Assembly (NCBI GenBank): GCA_934229385.1
Contig: CAKQDH010000001.1
Span: 186,001-250,000, forward strand
Direction of reading: 5' to 3'
Source of the DNA: an uncultured Oenococcus sp.
GTDB taxonomy: Bacteria; Bacillota; Bacilli; Lactobacillales; Lactobacillaceae
Length of the DNA stretch: 64,000 nucleotides
Shown piece by piece: positions 45,372 through 55,950 of the stretch (position 1 is the stretch's first letter; every line of letters starts with the position of its first letter). The translations under genes and the position numbers were made by a program. Below the pieces are notes generated by a model. That model was not told where the DNA came from. It did no database searches and worked only from the letters and a program-made list of their open reading frames with translations.

Positions 45372-47741
45372 TCAAGTTATATTTAATTTCAAAATATCTT
45401 TTTTATTAATAAGCTCATCTATATGTGAAGAAAAATAAATAACTTGAAATTTTTTTGAAAAATTATATAGAACATGCTCAACAATTTGTTTTCGATGATT
45501 ATCAAAATCAACAAAAGCATCATCTATTAAAAACGGGAGAGGATTATCATTTGAAACAATCTGAGCCAAAGATAACCTTAAAGAAATATAAAGTTGTTCT
45601 GAGGTCCCTTTTGATAGCTCATAAATCAAAAAACGTTGATTGTCTTTTGAAATAACAAATAAATTTTCATTATCCATAATTATATTTTTATATTTACCAT
45701 CTGTTAGCATATAAAAAAATCTTTCTGCTGTTTTTATAATAACAGGCATTCTTCGATGACTAATTTTATATAAAGTTTTATTTATCCATTCAGCTGCCAA
45801 TTTATAACTAAAATAATTAAATAAATCATTATTTATTTCTGTTTCTAAATTGCTTTTATCTTGCAGTTCATTTTGGTAACCATCATCCGAAACAAGATTC
45901 ATTAAAATAGCGTCACAATTATTGACCTCAGAATTAAATTCTTGAATATCATCAGATAAACTGTGTAAAAGGTTATTTTTATCTTGGATTTTTTTCTTTA
46001 TATTTAAAATTCCGCCTAAAGAAACAATACTTTGTTCCTTTTCAGGAGTTAAAATTTTACTAATATTATTTAATTGATCATCGATTTTTTCTTTTTTTAT
46101 CTTATCAAAGTCTAACTCTTGGAACTCTTTAAAATTGTTAAGGCCTAACTTTAAAAAAAGTTTTTTTTGTAAATTTTTTATTTGATTCTGTTTCTTCTTC
46201 TTGTTTATTTCATTTTCTTTCTTTATTTTTTTCCTTTCAAGAAATATATTATTATTTTTTTCTTCTTGCTCTAATTTTTTTAAAAGGATATCCAATCTAG
46301 ATATAGTTTCCTGAAAATTATTTGTTTTTGGCAAAAAATCTTTAAGAGGAGAAGAAAAATTAAAAAAATATTTAATTTTATTTAAACAATGTTCTTGTTT
46401 TTTCTTAATAGATTGCAACTGAGATAAATATTCATTATAAGTACCTAAATCTTTTTTTAAAATATGTAACCCAACTTTATCCTTTTTCTTTATAAAAATT
46501 AAAGCTGAAAAAATAATTAAACCAATTAAACTAATTAAAGAAGTAACAGAATATATAAATGAGTGGCTTGGAATTTTAAAGGTAAAAAAACCTCCTAGTG
46601 CACTTATAAAGAATAAAAATAAAATAATAATAAAATAAGGATAAAATTTACTTTTAGGATTTTTCTCTAATTTTAATAAGCGCGTTTTTAAAATATTTTT
46701 TTCATTTTCTAAACGCTCATATAAATCTTTTTCTATTATTAAGTCAGAAAAAGATCTTTTTAAAACATCTATTTTAGTTTTATTTTTTTTATAGACTTTT
46801 AAAAGAGGAGTATCAGGCCTTTTTAAGAAATTATCCTCTTTTTCATTTTTATTATCTCTTACGGAATTAAGGGAATTGATAGCATATTGCAAATTTTTAA
46901 TTTTTTGTTTTTTGTTTTCAGTTAAAGCATCAATTTGTTTTGATGAGAAACGCGGTTGTTTATTTAAATTTATGATTTCTTTTTTTCTCTTAAATAAGTC
47001 TGATAAATATAACAATTCATTTAAATGTTTTTTTTCATTAGCTAATTTCTTTTCTTTTCTTCTGCTTAAAATAATTTGTTTTTTTAAATTTTGTTTTTTC
47101 AAATTCACAGAACGAAATCTATCTAAACTTTCTCCCATCCTATTCAATTTATTTTGGAGATTCTTGTGCTGTTTTAAAAGCAAATTAACAGGTCTTTTAG
47201 AAATTTTAGTTAAACTAAATTTTTGATCTGCTTCTTTTCCTAAATTTTTACTAAATTTCAACCACCTATTAGCAGAAATAGCAGAGAAATCTAAAATTTT
47301 CTTAGAAAATTCTTTATAAGACAACCGTCCTATTTTGTTCAATTGTTCTTGGTCAAAAGAAAAAATGTCTAAATAGCTTTCCTTATCAAAGGGAAATAAT
47401 AACTTATATAAAAATTTATCTGTATGATATGTTTTATGGTTATATTGATCATAAATTTGTAGGATAGAATTAATTCGTCCTATTCGTGAAATCGTATAAT
47501 TTTTGCCATTTTTTTCTAAAACTAAATTCCCACCATATTGTGAATGATTATGAGGTTCATATAAATTAACCTTTTGTTTCCAGTTTTTAGCAAAACCATA
47601 AAGAACTCCTAAAATAAATTGTCTAATAGTCGATTTGCCAGATTCATTAAGCCCCCAAATAAAGGTAAAGTTTTTATTAAAATTCAAGTTAAAATTAGAG
47701 AATTTGCCAAAACCTAAAATATGTATACTTTTGATCCTCAT
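45372..47741 (-). CDS. yhaN: YhaN-type AAA ATPase (SbcC/Rad50-like)
   Basis: ATPase partner of a Mre11-like nuclease. Walker A is WGLNESGKSTIRQFILG near residue 30; the C-terminal part has ELSKGTSEQLYISLRLSLAQ (signature) and LPFLIDDAFVDFD (Walker B) with a later SSHIDE. Between are long coiled coils interrupted by two membrane segments (about 365-425), as in Bacillus YhaN. 789 residues is clearly shorter than the Bacillus protein, mainly in the coiled coil. It follows yhaO by 4 bases. Extremely Lys-rich and AT-rich. Confidence 0.88.
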   Translation of the reverse strand: MRIKSIHILGFGKFSNFNLNFNKNFTFIWGLNESGKSTIRQFILGVLYGFAKNWKQKVNLYEPHNHSQYGGNLVLEKNGKNYTISRIGRINSILQIYDQYNHKTYHTDKFLYKLLFPFDKESYLDIFSFDQEQLNKIGRLSYKEFSKKILDFSAISANRWLKFSKNLGKEADQKFSLTKISKRPVNLLLKQHKNLQNKLNRMGESLDRFRSVNLKKQNLKKQIILSRRKEKKLANEKKHLNELLYLSDLFKRKKEIINLNKQPRFSSKQIDALTENKKQKIKNLQYAINSLNSVRDNKNEKEDNFLKRPDTPLLKVYKKNKTKIDVLKRSFSDLIIEKDLYERLENEKNILKTRLLKLEKNPKSKFYPYFIIILFLFFISALGGFFTFKIPSHSFIYSVTSLISLIGLIIFSALIFIKKKDKVGLHILKKDLGTYNEYLSQLQSIKKKQEHCLNKIKYFFNFSSPLKDFLPKTNNFQETISRLDILLKKLEQEEKNNNIFLERKKIKKENEINKKKKQNQIKNLQKKLFLKLGLNNFKEFQELDFDKIKKEKIDDQLNNISKILTPEKEQSIVSLGGILNIKKKIQDKNNLLHSLSDDIQEFNSEVNNCDAILMNLVSDDGYQNELQDKSNLETEINNDLFNYFSYKLAAEWINKTLYKISHRRMPVIIKTAERFFYMLTDGKYKNIIMDNENLFVISKDNQRFLIYELSKGTSEQLYISLRLSLAQIVSNDNPLPFLIDDAFVDFDNHRKQIVEHVLYNFSKKFQVIYFSSHIDELINKKDILKLNIT

Positions 47742-47745
47742 CTAT

Positions 47746-48966
47746 TTATTTTTTTGACCTCTCTGAGATTATTTCTTCTGCTTTGTTTACCAGCTCTTTA
47801 TTTATTTCAGGTTTTGAAAAATAATCTGTAATAAATTTTTGTTGATTACCAAAAATTCTGAACACTTTTTTATGGATATTTTTCCTATTAAAAATTTCTT
47901 CTTTTGCTTTTACCCAATATCTTTTATCTAAATTATTATATAAAAAACGAGTAGATAAGGGGGCTAATTTAATTTTTACCAAAAAATTATTATAAGTAGA
48001 AATTTGTTCATTCAATAACGCTAAAAAATTTGGATCTCTAATCTGCCCTTTTTGTTCTTTATTAAGTTCAAAATATAAATTTATATTTAAAGTATACAAA
48101 TTAATATTGTTATTTTTCTTACCAATCTTTTTAGAAATTATACTAACTAAATTATCAACTTTAAGCTGTAAATTTTTATAAAGATTGATTTCAATTATAT
48201 TAAAAACAAACTTACCAATTGGAATAAAATTAGATTTTAAATTGTGAGAATTTCCATCATCCGAAACAAGAAAAACACCTCTTCTCCCTGTTTCATTTGA
48301 ATTAAGCCCTTGTGGATCCCCAGAATAAATACAAAGAGGATCCTTAGATAAGATATAAGGAGTATGAATATGTCCTAATGCCCAATAATCATAGCCTAGA
48401 GATTGTAGATCAGAAAAACGAAAGGGAGCATAATTATTATTTTTAATATCGCCCATAGCTCCATGGTAAAGACCAATTTCAAAATCGATATTTTTTTCAC
48501 GAGAATTATATAATTTCAATAAACTTTGAGGTTGTTTTCTTTCTGAATAGCTAATCCCCGATATAGCAATACGTTTATTATCTAATGAATTATAAAAAAA
48601 TACTTTGTTTTCTTCTTTTGGAAAAATATGGACATTTTTAGGCCAGATAAAATTTTTTTGGGAAGAAGCAAAAAAATCATGATTCCCAAAAGAAAGATAA
48701 ACTTGAATACTAGATTTCTCTAATTTTAAAAATTCGTTAGTTAAAAAATTATAGAGATAAGGATTTTGTTGTTTAGAATCAAATAAATCACCTGGAAATA
48801 ATATAAAATCAACATGTAAATTTATAGCTTTTTTAACTATTATTTTTAGAGCAGAAAAAGTTGCTAAAGCCAATTCCTTTTGAATTCTCTTTGGAAGATC
48901 TATTCTTCTATCAATTCCCTTAATGGGGTTTCCTAAATGTACATCAGCAGCATGTATAAATTTCAT
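47746..48966 (-). CDS. yhaO: YhaO-type metallophosphoesterase (SbcD/Mre11-like nuclease)
   Basis: Predicted DNA exonuclease. All calcineurin-like metal motifs are present: HAADVHLGNP, FPGDLFDS, SFGNHDFF, GLYHGAMGD and WALGHIHTP. 406 residues with a C-terminal capping region. It is placed between yheA (34 bases) and yhaN (4 bases), so the nuclease-ATPase pair is likely co-expressed. yhaM, the exoribonuclease gene often in this cluster, is not here. Confidence 0.92.
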   Translation of the reverse strand: MKFIHAADVHLGNPIKGIDRRIDLPKRIQKELALATFSALKIIVKKAINLHVDFILFPGDLFDSKQQNPYLYNFLTNEFLKLEKSSIQVYLSFGNHDFFASSQKNFIWPKNVHIFPKEENKVFFYNSLDNKRIAISGISYSERKQPQSLLKLYNSREKNIDFEIGLYHGAMGDIKNNNYAPFRFSDLQSLGYDYWALGHIHTPYILSKDPLCIYSGDPQGLNSNETGRRGVFLVSDDGNSHNLKSNFIPIGKFVFNIIEINLYKNLQLKVDNLVSIISKKIGKKNNNINLYTLNINLYFELNKEQKGQIRDPNFLALLNEQISTYNNFLVKIKLAPLSTRFLYNNLDKRYWVKAKEEIFNRKNIHKKVFRIFGNQQKFITDYFSKPEINKELVNKAEEIISERSKK

Positions 48967-49000
48967 TTTTAATTAAAACCTTAAATATAAACCCAAAAAA

Positions 49001-49342
49001 CTAAAAATGATAAAGGTCAACTAAAGGTTTAGTAATGGTTTTATTTACTTCGGCCAGTATATCATCAAGTTTTTTTTCATATTTACTTAAATTTCGTAAG
49101 GGTTCAAGCGATTGGGCACTTCTAACAATTTGGTTCCATTTTTGTAATTTTTCTGAACTAGGTTTAGTACCTTTTTTTTGAAAATTGCTTACTTCTTTTT
49201 GTGCTTTTTGAAATTGAATAAAAGTTTCTCTAGCTTGAGGGTCTTTTTTAATTTCATTAATAGCTTTTTCTAAATTCTTATATTCTGGTATATTTTTCAA
49301 TTTGTCTGCTACTAATTTTGTTTGTTGATATAAATCTGCCAT
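49001..49342 (-). CDS. yheA: YlbF/YmcA (YheA) family regulator
   Basis: 113-residue helical protein beginning MADLYQQTKLVADKLK, with AINEIKKDPQARETFIQFQKAQKEV and NLSKYEKKLDDILAEVNKTI, the YheA subfamily of the YlbF/YmcA proteins. Relatives act in RNA maturation complexes or in competence, but YheA itself has no firm role. It heads the yheA-yhaO-yhaN unit, with an AGGATTT-type ribosome-binding site. Confidence 0.9.
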   Translation of the reverse strand: MADLYQQTKLVADKLKNIPEYKNLEKAINEIKKDPQARETFIQFQKAQKEVSNFQKKGTKPSSEKLQKWNQIVRSAQSLEPLRNLSKYEKKLDDILAEVNKTITKPLVDLYHF

Positions 49343-49935
49343 AAATCCTCTATTTATTGTTTTTCTATTTATATAAATATAAAAAATTAAAGTTTTTTCT
49401 TTAGAAATATTTGGACTTAGTTTTCAAAGTTTAATTCTAGATAAAAAATAAAAATTTTTATATCTTCTAATTTCTTATCTTCTAACCACAGCAAAATTTA
49501 CTATTAATTTTAACCCTTTTTAAAATAAACTAAATCCAAAATCGACTTTTATATAAAATATTAAATTTTTATTAAGTATTATATAAATTATAAAGAAAAA
49601 GGTTTAACCTAACCAAAAAATTTAAAGGTTAATTTATCTTCTTACTTTTCTTATTAACCTCTACTAAGTCCGTTCTAACTATTTCTAGATTATTAATTTT
49701 CATATCAGTGAACTCGTAAAGAAACTGATTTTAATTATTCAGTAAAAAAGATTTATTATAAATATATTTAATTTTTCCATTTATAATATAAAATAATATA
49801 AACTCTTAATTAAGTTTTACAAGAAAAATATCATTAACATGAAATTTAGATTTTTTCCTAGGATTATTTAAGTTTTAAAGACATCTTACCAAATACCGCT
49901 TAAATACAATAAACCCTAGCAGATATGATAAAGGT
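49343..49935. other. AT-rich spacer between murE and yheA
   Basis: 593 bases that must contain the yheA promoter. AGGTTTAACC and AGGTTAA repeats are near 49600-49632. No open frame, RNA gene or relic could be identified. prsA or hit genes, frequent here in lactobacilli, are absent. A weak inverted repeat (TAAACC / GGTTTA) lies just after murE. Confidence 0.45.
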
Positions 49936-51453
49936 TTACTCTAAATAATCAAGGGCTTTTAAAGCAACCTTATTATCACCCAAATAAGGTACATTTTTAT
50001 GATTAGTTTTTTGAAAAGCATCATCGCCTTTGGCAGCTAAAATAACCAAATCATTATTATTTCCTAAAGAAATAGCTTTTTTTATAGCTAACTTACGGTC
50101 TAAAATTTCATAAAGTTTAACTTTAGGATTATAAATTGCCCTTCTTATTTCATTATTTATTAAATGAGGATTTTCTGTACCGGGATCATCAGTAGTTAAA
50201 ATAGATATATCAACATATCTACTAATGACTTTCCCAAACTGTTGTCGTCGATCTTGTCCTTTATTACCAGGAGACCCTATTACTAAAATTATTTTTCCTT
50301 TAGGATGTTGAGACCTCAAAAAAACTAATAATTTTTCTAAGGATTCTCCGTTATGAGCATAATCTACTATAACTAAGCCATGTCTTTTACTTTTTAATTT
50401 AGCCATCCTACCAGGTATTTTTAATTTAGCTAAGGCATCTCGAGCTGAAAAAGCATTAAAACCCATTGAATAAATCATAGTAATGGCAATTGAAGCATTA
50501 TAAACATTAAAATCTCCTGGGATATCTAATATATACCTTTTTGTATGTTTGTTATCATACTTAATATCAAAAATTGATTTATCTAAATTACATTGGAAAA
50601 TTTTAAAAAAAACGTTCGCTCTTGGATTCGAACTAGATACAGAAATAGTTTTTCCTCCATATAATGATGCATGATCAAGGAATTCTTTTCCATGTTTATC
50701 ATCTATATTAGAAACAAATATATCAGAATTTTCTGCTAACATTTTTTTCTTTGCTAAATAATCAGCAAAATTTGGGTGTTCATTTATACCAATATGATCA
50801 GGGCTAATATTTAAAAAACTCCCCACTTTAAAATGAATACCAAATACGCGTTCTTTAAGATATGATTGCGAGCTAACTTCCATAACTAGATATCTTTTCT
50901 TGTTATCTAGGGCTCTTTTCATATTTAAAAATAATTCATACGATTCAGGAGTAGTCAGCTCACTTTTAAAACGAAAATTTTTTGTGATTATAGTATCAAT
51001 TGTAGAAAAAAGAGCAACCTGATGATGAGTAAGTTTATCCAACATCTTATAGACCATGTAAGCAGCACTTGTTTTTCCCTTAGTTCCAGTAATACCTAAA
51101 ATTGTCAGTTTTTTTTCGGGATGTCCAAAAAAAGCTGCTGATAAAGATGCCAAAGCAATCTGAGTATCAGATACAAACCAACAAGGAACCTGAATATTTT
51201 TATTTTCAAATTTTGGATTTAAAATTAGCCCATCTATATAACTAAAAAGTTCTTTTTTTAAATATGTAACTCTGAACCTTCCTTTTATAACAAAAAGGGT
51301 TCTCTTTCGTTTTATTTTTCTAGTGTCAAACTGCAAATCATTATAAAAAATACTTTTGTCACCTAAACTTTTTGGGGATTTCAACAGAACTCCGGCTTTT
51401 TTTAAAACGTTAGTTATAAGTTTACTTGTTAATTTACTTTTTTTATACGACAT
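49936..51453 (-). CDS. murE: UDP-MurNAc-tripeptide synthetase (MurE family)
   Basis: Adds the third amino acid to UDP-MurNAc-Ala-Glu. Mur-ligase ATP site GITGTKGKTSAAYMVYKML, the middle TTPESYELF and VMEVSSQS motifs, ISPDHIG, and the C-terminal VDYAHNGESLEKLL and LVIGSPGNKGQDRR are as expected. The specificity motif reads TTDDPGTENP, not the DNPR of diaminopimelate enzymes, so lysine (or another diamine) is more likely. 505 residues. It follows the nadR-like gene by 19 bases. Confidence 0.92.
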   Translation of the reverse strand: MSYKKSKLTSKLITNVLKKAGVLLKSPKSLGDKSIFYNDLQFDTRKIKRKRTLFVIKGRFRVTYLKKELFSYIDGLILNPKFENKNIQVPCWFVSDTQIALASLSAAFFGHPEKKLTILGITGTKGKTSAAYMVYKMLDKLTHHQVALFSTIDTIITKNFRFKSELTTPESYELFLNMKRALDNKKRYLVMEVSSQSYLKERVFGIHFKVGSFLNISPDHIGINEHPNFADYLAKKKMLAENSDIFVSNIDDKHGKEFLDHASLYGGKTISVSSSNPRANVFFKIFQCNLDKSIFDIKYDNKHTKRYILDIPGDFNVYNASIAITMIYSMGFNAFSARDALAKLKIPGRMAKLKSKRHGLVIVDYAHNGESLEKLLVFLRSQHPKGKIILVIGSPGNKGQDRRQQFGKVISRYVDISILTTDDPGTENPHLINNEIRRAIYNPKVKLYEILDRKLAIKKAISLGNNNDLVILAAKGDDAFQKTNHKNVPYLGDNKVALKALDYLE

Positions 51454-51472
51454 TTTTTTACAGCATTAAACA

Positions 51473-52633
51473 TTAATTAGATAAATGAAAAAATTTTTTA
51501 AAATCAAAATTTGTATATTTTTTTATAATTTTTAAAAACTTCAAATAATTTTCATAATAATCATATGCTTTTTTATTTAATTTTTCTTTTGAACTTAAAA
51601 AAATTAAGCGGTCCGATAAATGATAATAAGATATTAAATTCAATAATTTTTGATAATAAATATTAGAATTTATTTTACCGCCTTTAAATAAAGAATGATT
51701 TTGTATCTTCTCAGGAGGAGAAGAGATAACAATTAAATCTAGGTTTTCTTTTGAAACCATTTTTTTAAAAACTGATTTAAGATCATTAAATACCTTTTTT
51801 GAAAAAAAGAGTTCAAAATAAGCTTGCAAAGATATTATACTAGAACTAAACATTACAAAGCCATTATTATATGGGGAGTTAATAGATTTTTCATTAATCC
51901 AAAATTGTTTTTTAATAACTTTTAAATAATCTCTCTCATTCATTTCTGATAAAGAAATATTTTCTTCTCTTAAAAAAAATGGTAAATAATTAGAAGAACA
52001 ATATAAATTCGTTAAATATGAAAAACCCTTTTTCAATGTTGTTTTATGAATAGAATTAAAATCAACAAAAAGAATTTTTTTAGTAAAATTTCTACGAAAT
52101 ATTGGATTTATACAATTCCAATATTTAAATGGCTCTTTACGAATCCTTGTTGCAGAAATATTTAAAATAGAACGATCCATGACAAAAACTCTAAATTGAG
52201 AATTACTGCCCAACCTTTTTTCTATTTCTTTCTTATAATTCTTTTCTCCTGTATAAAAAGTTATTTTGGCTTTTTTATTATTTATGTTTTTTTCAATTAT
52301 ACTAACCAATTTTTTTAGCCAAACATCCCAGCCTTTAGGCATTTTAGGAATGTTATCTTCATTTAAATAAGCAATACCTACATTTTTTTCTTTAAAAAAG
52401 GCTTTTCTAAGATAACGGAACCTTTTCATAAGAGGCAAGCCTATATTATCACCACGATCTCCACTAAAACCGGAAGTAATAATTAAAACACCATCATTAT
52501 CAGCCAAAGCCTTATAAACTTCGGATTGATGTCCAACATGAAAAGGAGCAAAAGTACCAAAAAAAACTCCAATTTTATTTCCCTTAAGTTTCTCTTTATT
52601 AAAAGATAATACGTTTTCATCCATCTTTTTCAT
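51473..52633 (-). CDS. nadR: NadR-like protein: NMN adenylyltransferase with degenerate kinase domain
   Basis: NadR joins NMN adenylyltransferase and ribosylnicotinamide kinase for NAD salvage. The N-terminal domain is intact: GVFFGTFAPFHVGHQ, SGFSGDRGDNIGLPLMKRF and NISATRIRKEPFKYW. The C-terminal half can be aligned with the kinase domain, but the P-loop, usually GGESSGKTTL, reads VDFNSIHKTTL, and the expected acidic Walker B stretch reads GFVMFSSSIISLQAYFE, so kinase activity is doubtful. The ATG at 52631-52633 is chosen; the frame is open to a TTG at 52681. Neither has a good ribosome-binding site. Confidence 0.8.
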   Translation of the reverse strand: MKKMDENVLSFNKEKLKGNKIGVFFGTFAPFHVGHQSEVYKALADNDGVLIITSGFSGDRGDNIGLPLMKRFRYLRKAFFKEKNVGIAYLNEDNIPKMPKGWDVWLKKLVSIIEKNINNKKAKITFYTGEKNYKKEIEKRLGSNSQFRVFVMDRSILNISATRIRKEPFKYWNCINPIFRRNFTKKILFVDFNSIHKTTLKKGFSYLTNLYCSSNYLPFFLREENISLSEMNERDYLKVIKKQFWINEKSINSPYNNGFVMFSSSIISLQAYFELFFSKKVFNDLKSVFKKMVSKENLDLIVISSPPEKIQNHSLFKGGKINSNIYYQKLLNLISYYHLSDRLIFLSSKEKLNKKAYDYYENYLKFLKIIKKYTNFDFKKFFHLSN

Positions 52634-52886
52634 TCTATCATTTGTATCTAATTGAAGTATTTTTAATGACTCCAAAGACAATTTTAAAGTAAATAAATCA
52701 ATTATTATTTTAAAGACAAAAATATTATCATTCCCAAACTAATATTTCTTGTAATCATCGCCTTAAATTTAAATTAAAGACCTGAAAAGATTAACAATAA
52801 AGAAATTAATAATTAAAAAATAAAAACATTTGATATATAATAAAAGGTTGTTTGCAAAAAATAATAATTTAATTTAAGAGGAAATT

Positions 52887-54320
52887 ATGTCACAAGCGGA
52901 TTTTGGAGTTGTAGGAATGGCCGTAATGGGTCGTAATCTAGCACTTAATGTAGAAAGTAGAGGATACACTGTAGCTATTTTTAATCGTCATCGTTCAAAA
53001 ACAGATGATGTAATGTCAAAGCATTCAGATAAAAAGTTAATCCCCTCTTATTCGATTCAAGATTTTGTAAAATCAATAAATAAACCACGCCGTATTATGT
53101 TAATGGTTAAAGCAGGCGCAGGTACGGATGCAGTTATCGACGAATTAATCCCTCTTTTAGATAAAGGAGATATTTTAATCGATGGAGGAAATACCAACTT
53201 TAAAGATACAATTGCTAGGAATAAAAAATTAGCTAATTCAGGAATAAACTTCATTGGAACTGGAGTTTCTGGAGGTGAACTCGGTGCTTTACATGGACCT
53301 TCACTTATGCCTGGTGGACAGAAAAAAGCTTATGAACTTGTTCGCCCAATTTTTGAACAAATTGCTGCTAAAGCTCCACAAGATGGAAAACCTTGTGTAA
53401 CATTTTGTGGTGAAGACGGAGCAGGACATTATGTAAAAATGATTCATAATGGTATCGAATATGGTGATGAAGAACTGATTGATGAAAGTTATAATATTAT
53501 GAGAAATGTTCTCAATATCCCTCTTCAAAATATGTCTGATATATTTAAAGAATGGAATAAGGGAGAACTTGACTCATATTTAATTGATATAACCGCTAAT
53601 ATACTTACCAGGAAAGATGATCTTGGTTCAGGGAAACCAATCCTGGATATGATTTTAGATCGTGGAAATAATAAGGGAACTGGACGTTGGTCTTCAGCTG
53701 ATGCTTTGGAAAATCAAGTCCCTCAATCAGTAATTACTGAAGCTGTTTATGCTCGTTATATTTCTATGATGAAAAATGAGCGTGTTCAAGCTTCAAAAAT
53801 ACTTAGCGGTCCAAAAAGTAAGGTTAAAATACCAGAAAATATAAAAGGAATTATTGAACAAATTCGTAAGGCCCTTTATTTCTCGAAGATTATGTCATAT
53901 GCTCAGGGATTTGAGCAGATGCGTTTTGCAGCTAAAACATATAACTGGCACTTTAATTACGGGAAATTAGCACAAATCTGGAGAGCAGGTTGTATCATTA
54001 GAGCTGGATTTCTTCAAAATATTACTGATGCCTATGATAAAAATCCAAATTTAGATAATTTATTATTAGATGACTACTTTAAAAAAATCGCTAATAATTA
54101 TCAAGATAATGTAAGAAATGTTGTTGCCCTAGCAGTTAAAGCTGGAGTTCCCGTACCGGCGTTTTCTGCCGCAATTTCATATTTTGACTCATATCGTGCA
54201 AAAGTTTTACCAGCCAATCTTCTGCAAGCCCAAAGAGACTATTTTGGAGCACACACATATCAACGTGTAGATAAACCAGAAGAAAAAAGTTTCCACTACC
54301 CTTGGTATAAGGAAGCTTAA
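52887..54320 (+). CDS. gnd: 6-phosphogluconate dehydrogenase, decarboxylating
   Basis: Oxidises 6-phosphogluconate to ribulose 5-phosphate and CO2, the entry to the phosphoketolase route in heterofermenters. The NADP motif is [71 protein letters not shown] and the catalytic [20 protein letters not shown] follow. 477 residues is full length. AGAGGAAA precedes the ATG, and TATAAT at 52836-52841 may be its -10. Single gene with its own terminator. Confidence 0.97.
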   Translation: MSQADFGVVGMAVMGRNLALNVESRGYTVAIFNRHRSKTDDVMSKHSDKKLIPSYSIQDFVKSINKPRRIMLMVKAGAGTDAVIDELIPLLDKGDILIDGGNTNFKDTIARNKKLANSGINFIGTGVSGGELGALHGPSLMPGGQKKAYELVRPIFEQIAAKAPQDGKPCVTFCGEDGAGHYVKMIHNGIEYGDEELIDESYNIMRNVLNIPLQNMSDIFKEWNKGELDSYLIDITANILTRKDDLGSGKPILDMILDRGNNKGTGRWSSADALENQVPQSVITEAVYARYISMMKNERVQASKILSGPKSKVKIPENIKGIIEQIRKALYFSKIMSYAQGFEQMRFAAKTYNWHFNYGKLAQIWRAGCIIRAGFLQNITDAYDKNPNLDNLLLDDYFKKIANNYQDNVRNVVALAVKAGVPVPAFSAAISYFDSYRAKVLPANLLQAQRDYFGAHTYQRVDKPEEKSFHYPWYKEA

Positions 54321-54391
54321 TAAATTTATTAATTATTTATATTAATTATTTATTAGACCAAAAATTTTTATATGTTTCAATTAAAATTTTT

Positions 54392-54420
54392 AACCCGATT
54401 TTTTGTAAATCGGGTTATTT
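54392..54420 (+). terminator. Terminator after gnd
   Basis: 10-bp stem AACCCGATTT / AAATCGGGTT with a 5-base loop, followed by ATTTTAT, about 70 bases after the gnd stop codon. Confidence 0.85.
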
Positions 54421-54527
54421 TATATGTAATATTTCCTTTTTAAATAAAAAAATTTAAATTTTAGAAATAAAATAGAATTATAAAAAAATTTTAAATTTTA
54501 TTAATCTAGAAAGCTCAAATTCCTTTT

Positions 54528-55391
54528 ATGAATCTTTTATTTATAATAACTAGTGATTATATAGAAAAATTAAAAACCCTTCTTTTTTCAATAAAGCTTA
54601 ATAATATTAAAGAACATATAAAAACTTTTTTAATAGTAGAAGAAGAAAACACGTTTAAGAAAACTGACAACTTAAAAGAATTTTGTAAACTATTAAATAT
54701 TGAAATTAGTTTTATAAGAGTACCAGAAAAAATATTTTTTAACGCTCCAGTTTCAAAAAGATATCCTAGAATGGTTTATTATCGTTTAATCGCTCAAGAT
54801 TTTTTACCAAAAAATTTAAAAAGGATACTTTACTTAGACTGTGATATTTTATGTATAAATTCTTTAAAAAATTTTTATAATTTAAATTTTGAAAATAATT
54901 ATTATATAGCTGCAGATCATCACATAAATAAAAATTTAAAAATTAGTGCTGCTTTTAACAACATCCGTTTAGGTAACTATGGAGGCAAAAATTATTTTAA
55001 TTCTGGCGTTCTTTTGATGAATTTAGTTAAATTGAGGAAACAAGGAAATTTAAAAAAAATCTCTGATTTTATTAATAAAAATAATTTTCAGCTATTTTTT
55101 CCAGATCAAGATATATTAAATGGCCTCTATGGAAATAGAATAAAACCGACTAAAGATATTTATTACAATTATGAAACTAAATTTTTTAGTATTTATAAAT
55201 TTTTCAGTAGTGGAACTATAGACTTAAATTGGGTAATTAATAATACCGTTTTCTTACATTTTTGTGGTAAAGAAAAACCATGGTTTAAGCTTTATAAGGG
55301 TAAATTTTCTGCTTTATATAAACATTATCAACATTTAGTTAAAAGAATAGATCAAATAGTTAAAAGAATAAATCAAATAAATACTAAATGA
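54528..55391 (+). CDS. Glycosyltransferase family 8 protein
   Basis: Transfers a hexose from a sugar nucleotide to a glycan or lipid acceptor. The metal-binding DxD is in RILYLDCDILCI near residue 105; YYRLIAQDFLP precedes it, and NSGVLLMNL, PDQDILNGLY and the terminal LHFCGKEKPW are GT8 hallmarks. 287 residues, no signal peptide, so cytoplasmic. It stands alone, without other polysaccharide genes; the acceptor cannot be guessed. Strongly AT-rich with no visible Shine-Dalgarno. Confidence 0.87.
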   Translation: MNLLFIITSDYIEKLKTLLFSIKLNNIKEHIKTFLIVEEENTFKKTDNLKEFCKLLNIEISFIRVPEKIFFNAPVSKRYPRMVYYRLIAQDFLPKNLKRILYLDCDILCINSLKNFYNLNFENNYYIAADHHINKNLKISAAFNNIRLGNYGGKNYFNSGVLLMNLVKLRKQGNLKKISDFINKNNFQLFFPDQDILNGLYGNRIKPTKDIYYNYETKFFSIYKFFSSGTIDLNWVINNTVFLHFCGKEKPWFKLYKGKFSALYKHYQHLVKRIDQIVKRINQINTK

Positions 55392-55749
55392 AATTAAGAA
55401 ATTAACTAAATTCTTAAAATTATTCCATATCATTAGTTACGTTTTCATACCAGAAAATTTATTTTTTATTTTTTCTATTTAAAAAATAAATAAATTATTT
55501 TTAAACTTTATTTTGTCTAAAACTTTTTAGATAAAAATAATACAAGAATTTCCCTAATAGGCTATTTAAAATATATTTTATATCAGTTTAAAAATATAAA
55601 TAAATAAAATTTTTCATTTAAAATAAAGTAATTAAAAATATTATTTATTTTATTCTTAGGTTAAAATAATTATAATTTTTATTATAGATTTTAATAATTT
55701 AAACAGAAATAAAAAAATTTATAAATTAAATACAAATATTGTATAAGCC
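55392..55749. other. AT-rich spacer, nothing recognised
   Basis: 358 bases, very AT-rich, between the GT8 gene and tRNA-Leu. Only short A/T inverted repeats. Confidence 0.5.
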
Positions 55750-55835
55750 TGCCCTGAACAGGGGTCGAACCTGCACAAGATATATCTCTTACAGCGACCT
55801 GAACGCTGCGCGTCTACCAATTCCGCCATCAGGGC
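55750..55835 (-). tRNA. tRNA-Leu (anticodon CAG)
   Basis: 86-base class II tRNA on the minus strand. Acceptor GCCCTGA pairs with TCAGGGC, anticodon stem CAGCG/CGCTG with loop TTCAGGT, and long variable arm (AAGAGATATATCTT). Reads CUG. Stands alone. Confidence 0.97.
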
Positions 55836-55950
55836 TAAAATTATATAAATAAATCTATTTTTTATAATAATATAGATAAACTAAATTAACAAAGTTTTAA
55901 TTTTTTTTGATATTATTTTGTTTAGAAAAATTAAAAAGGCAAGGGTAAAA

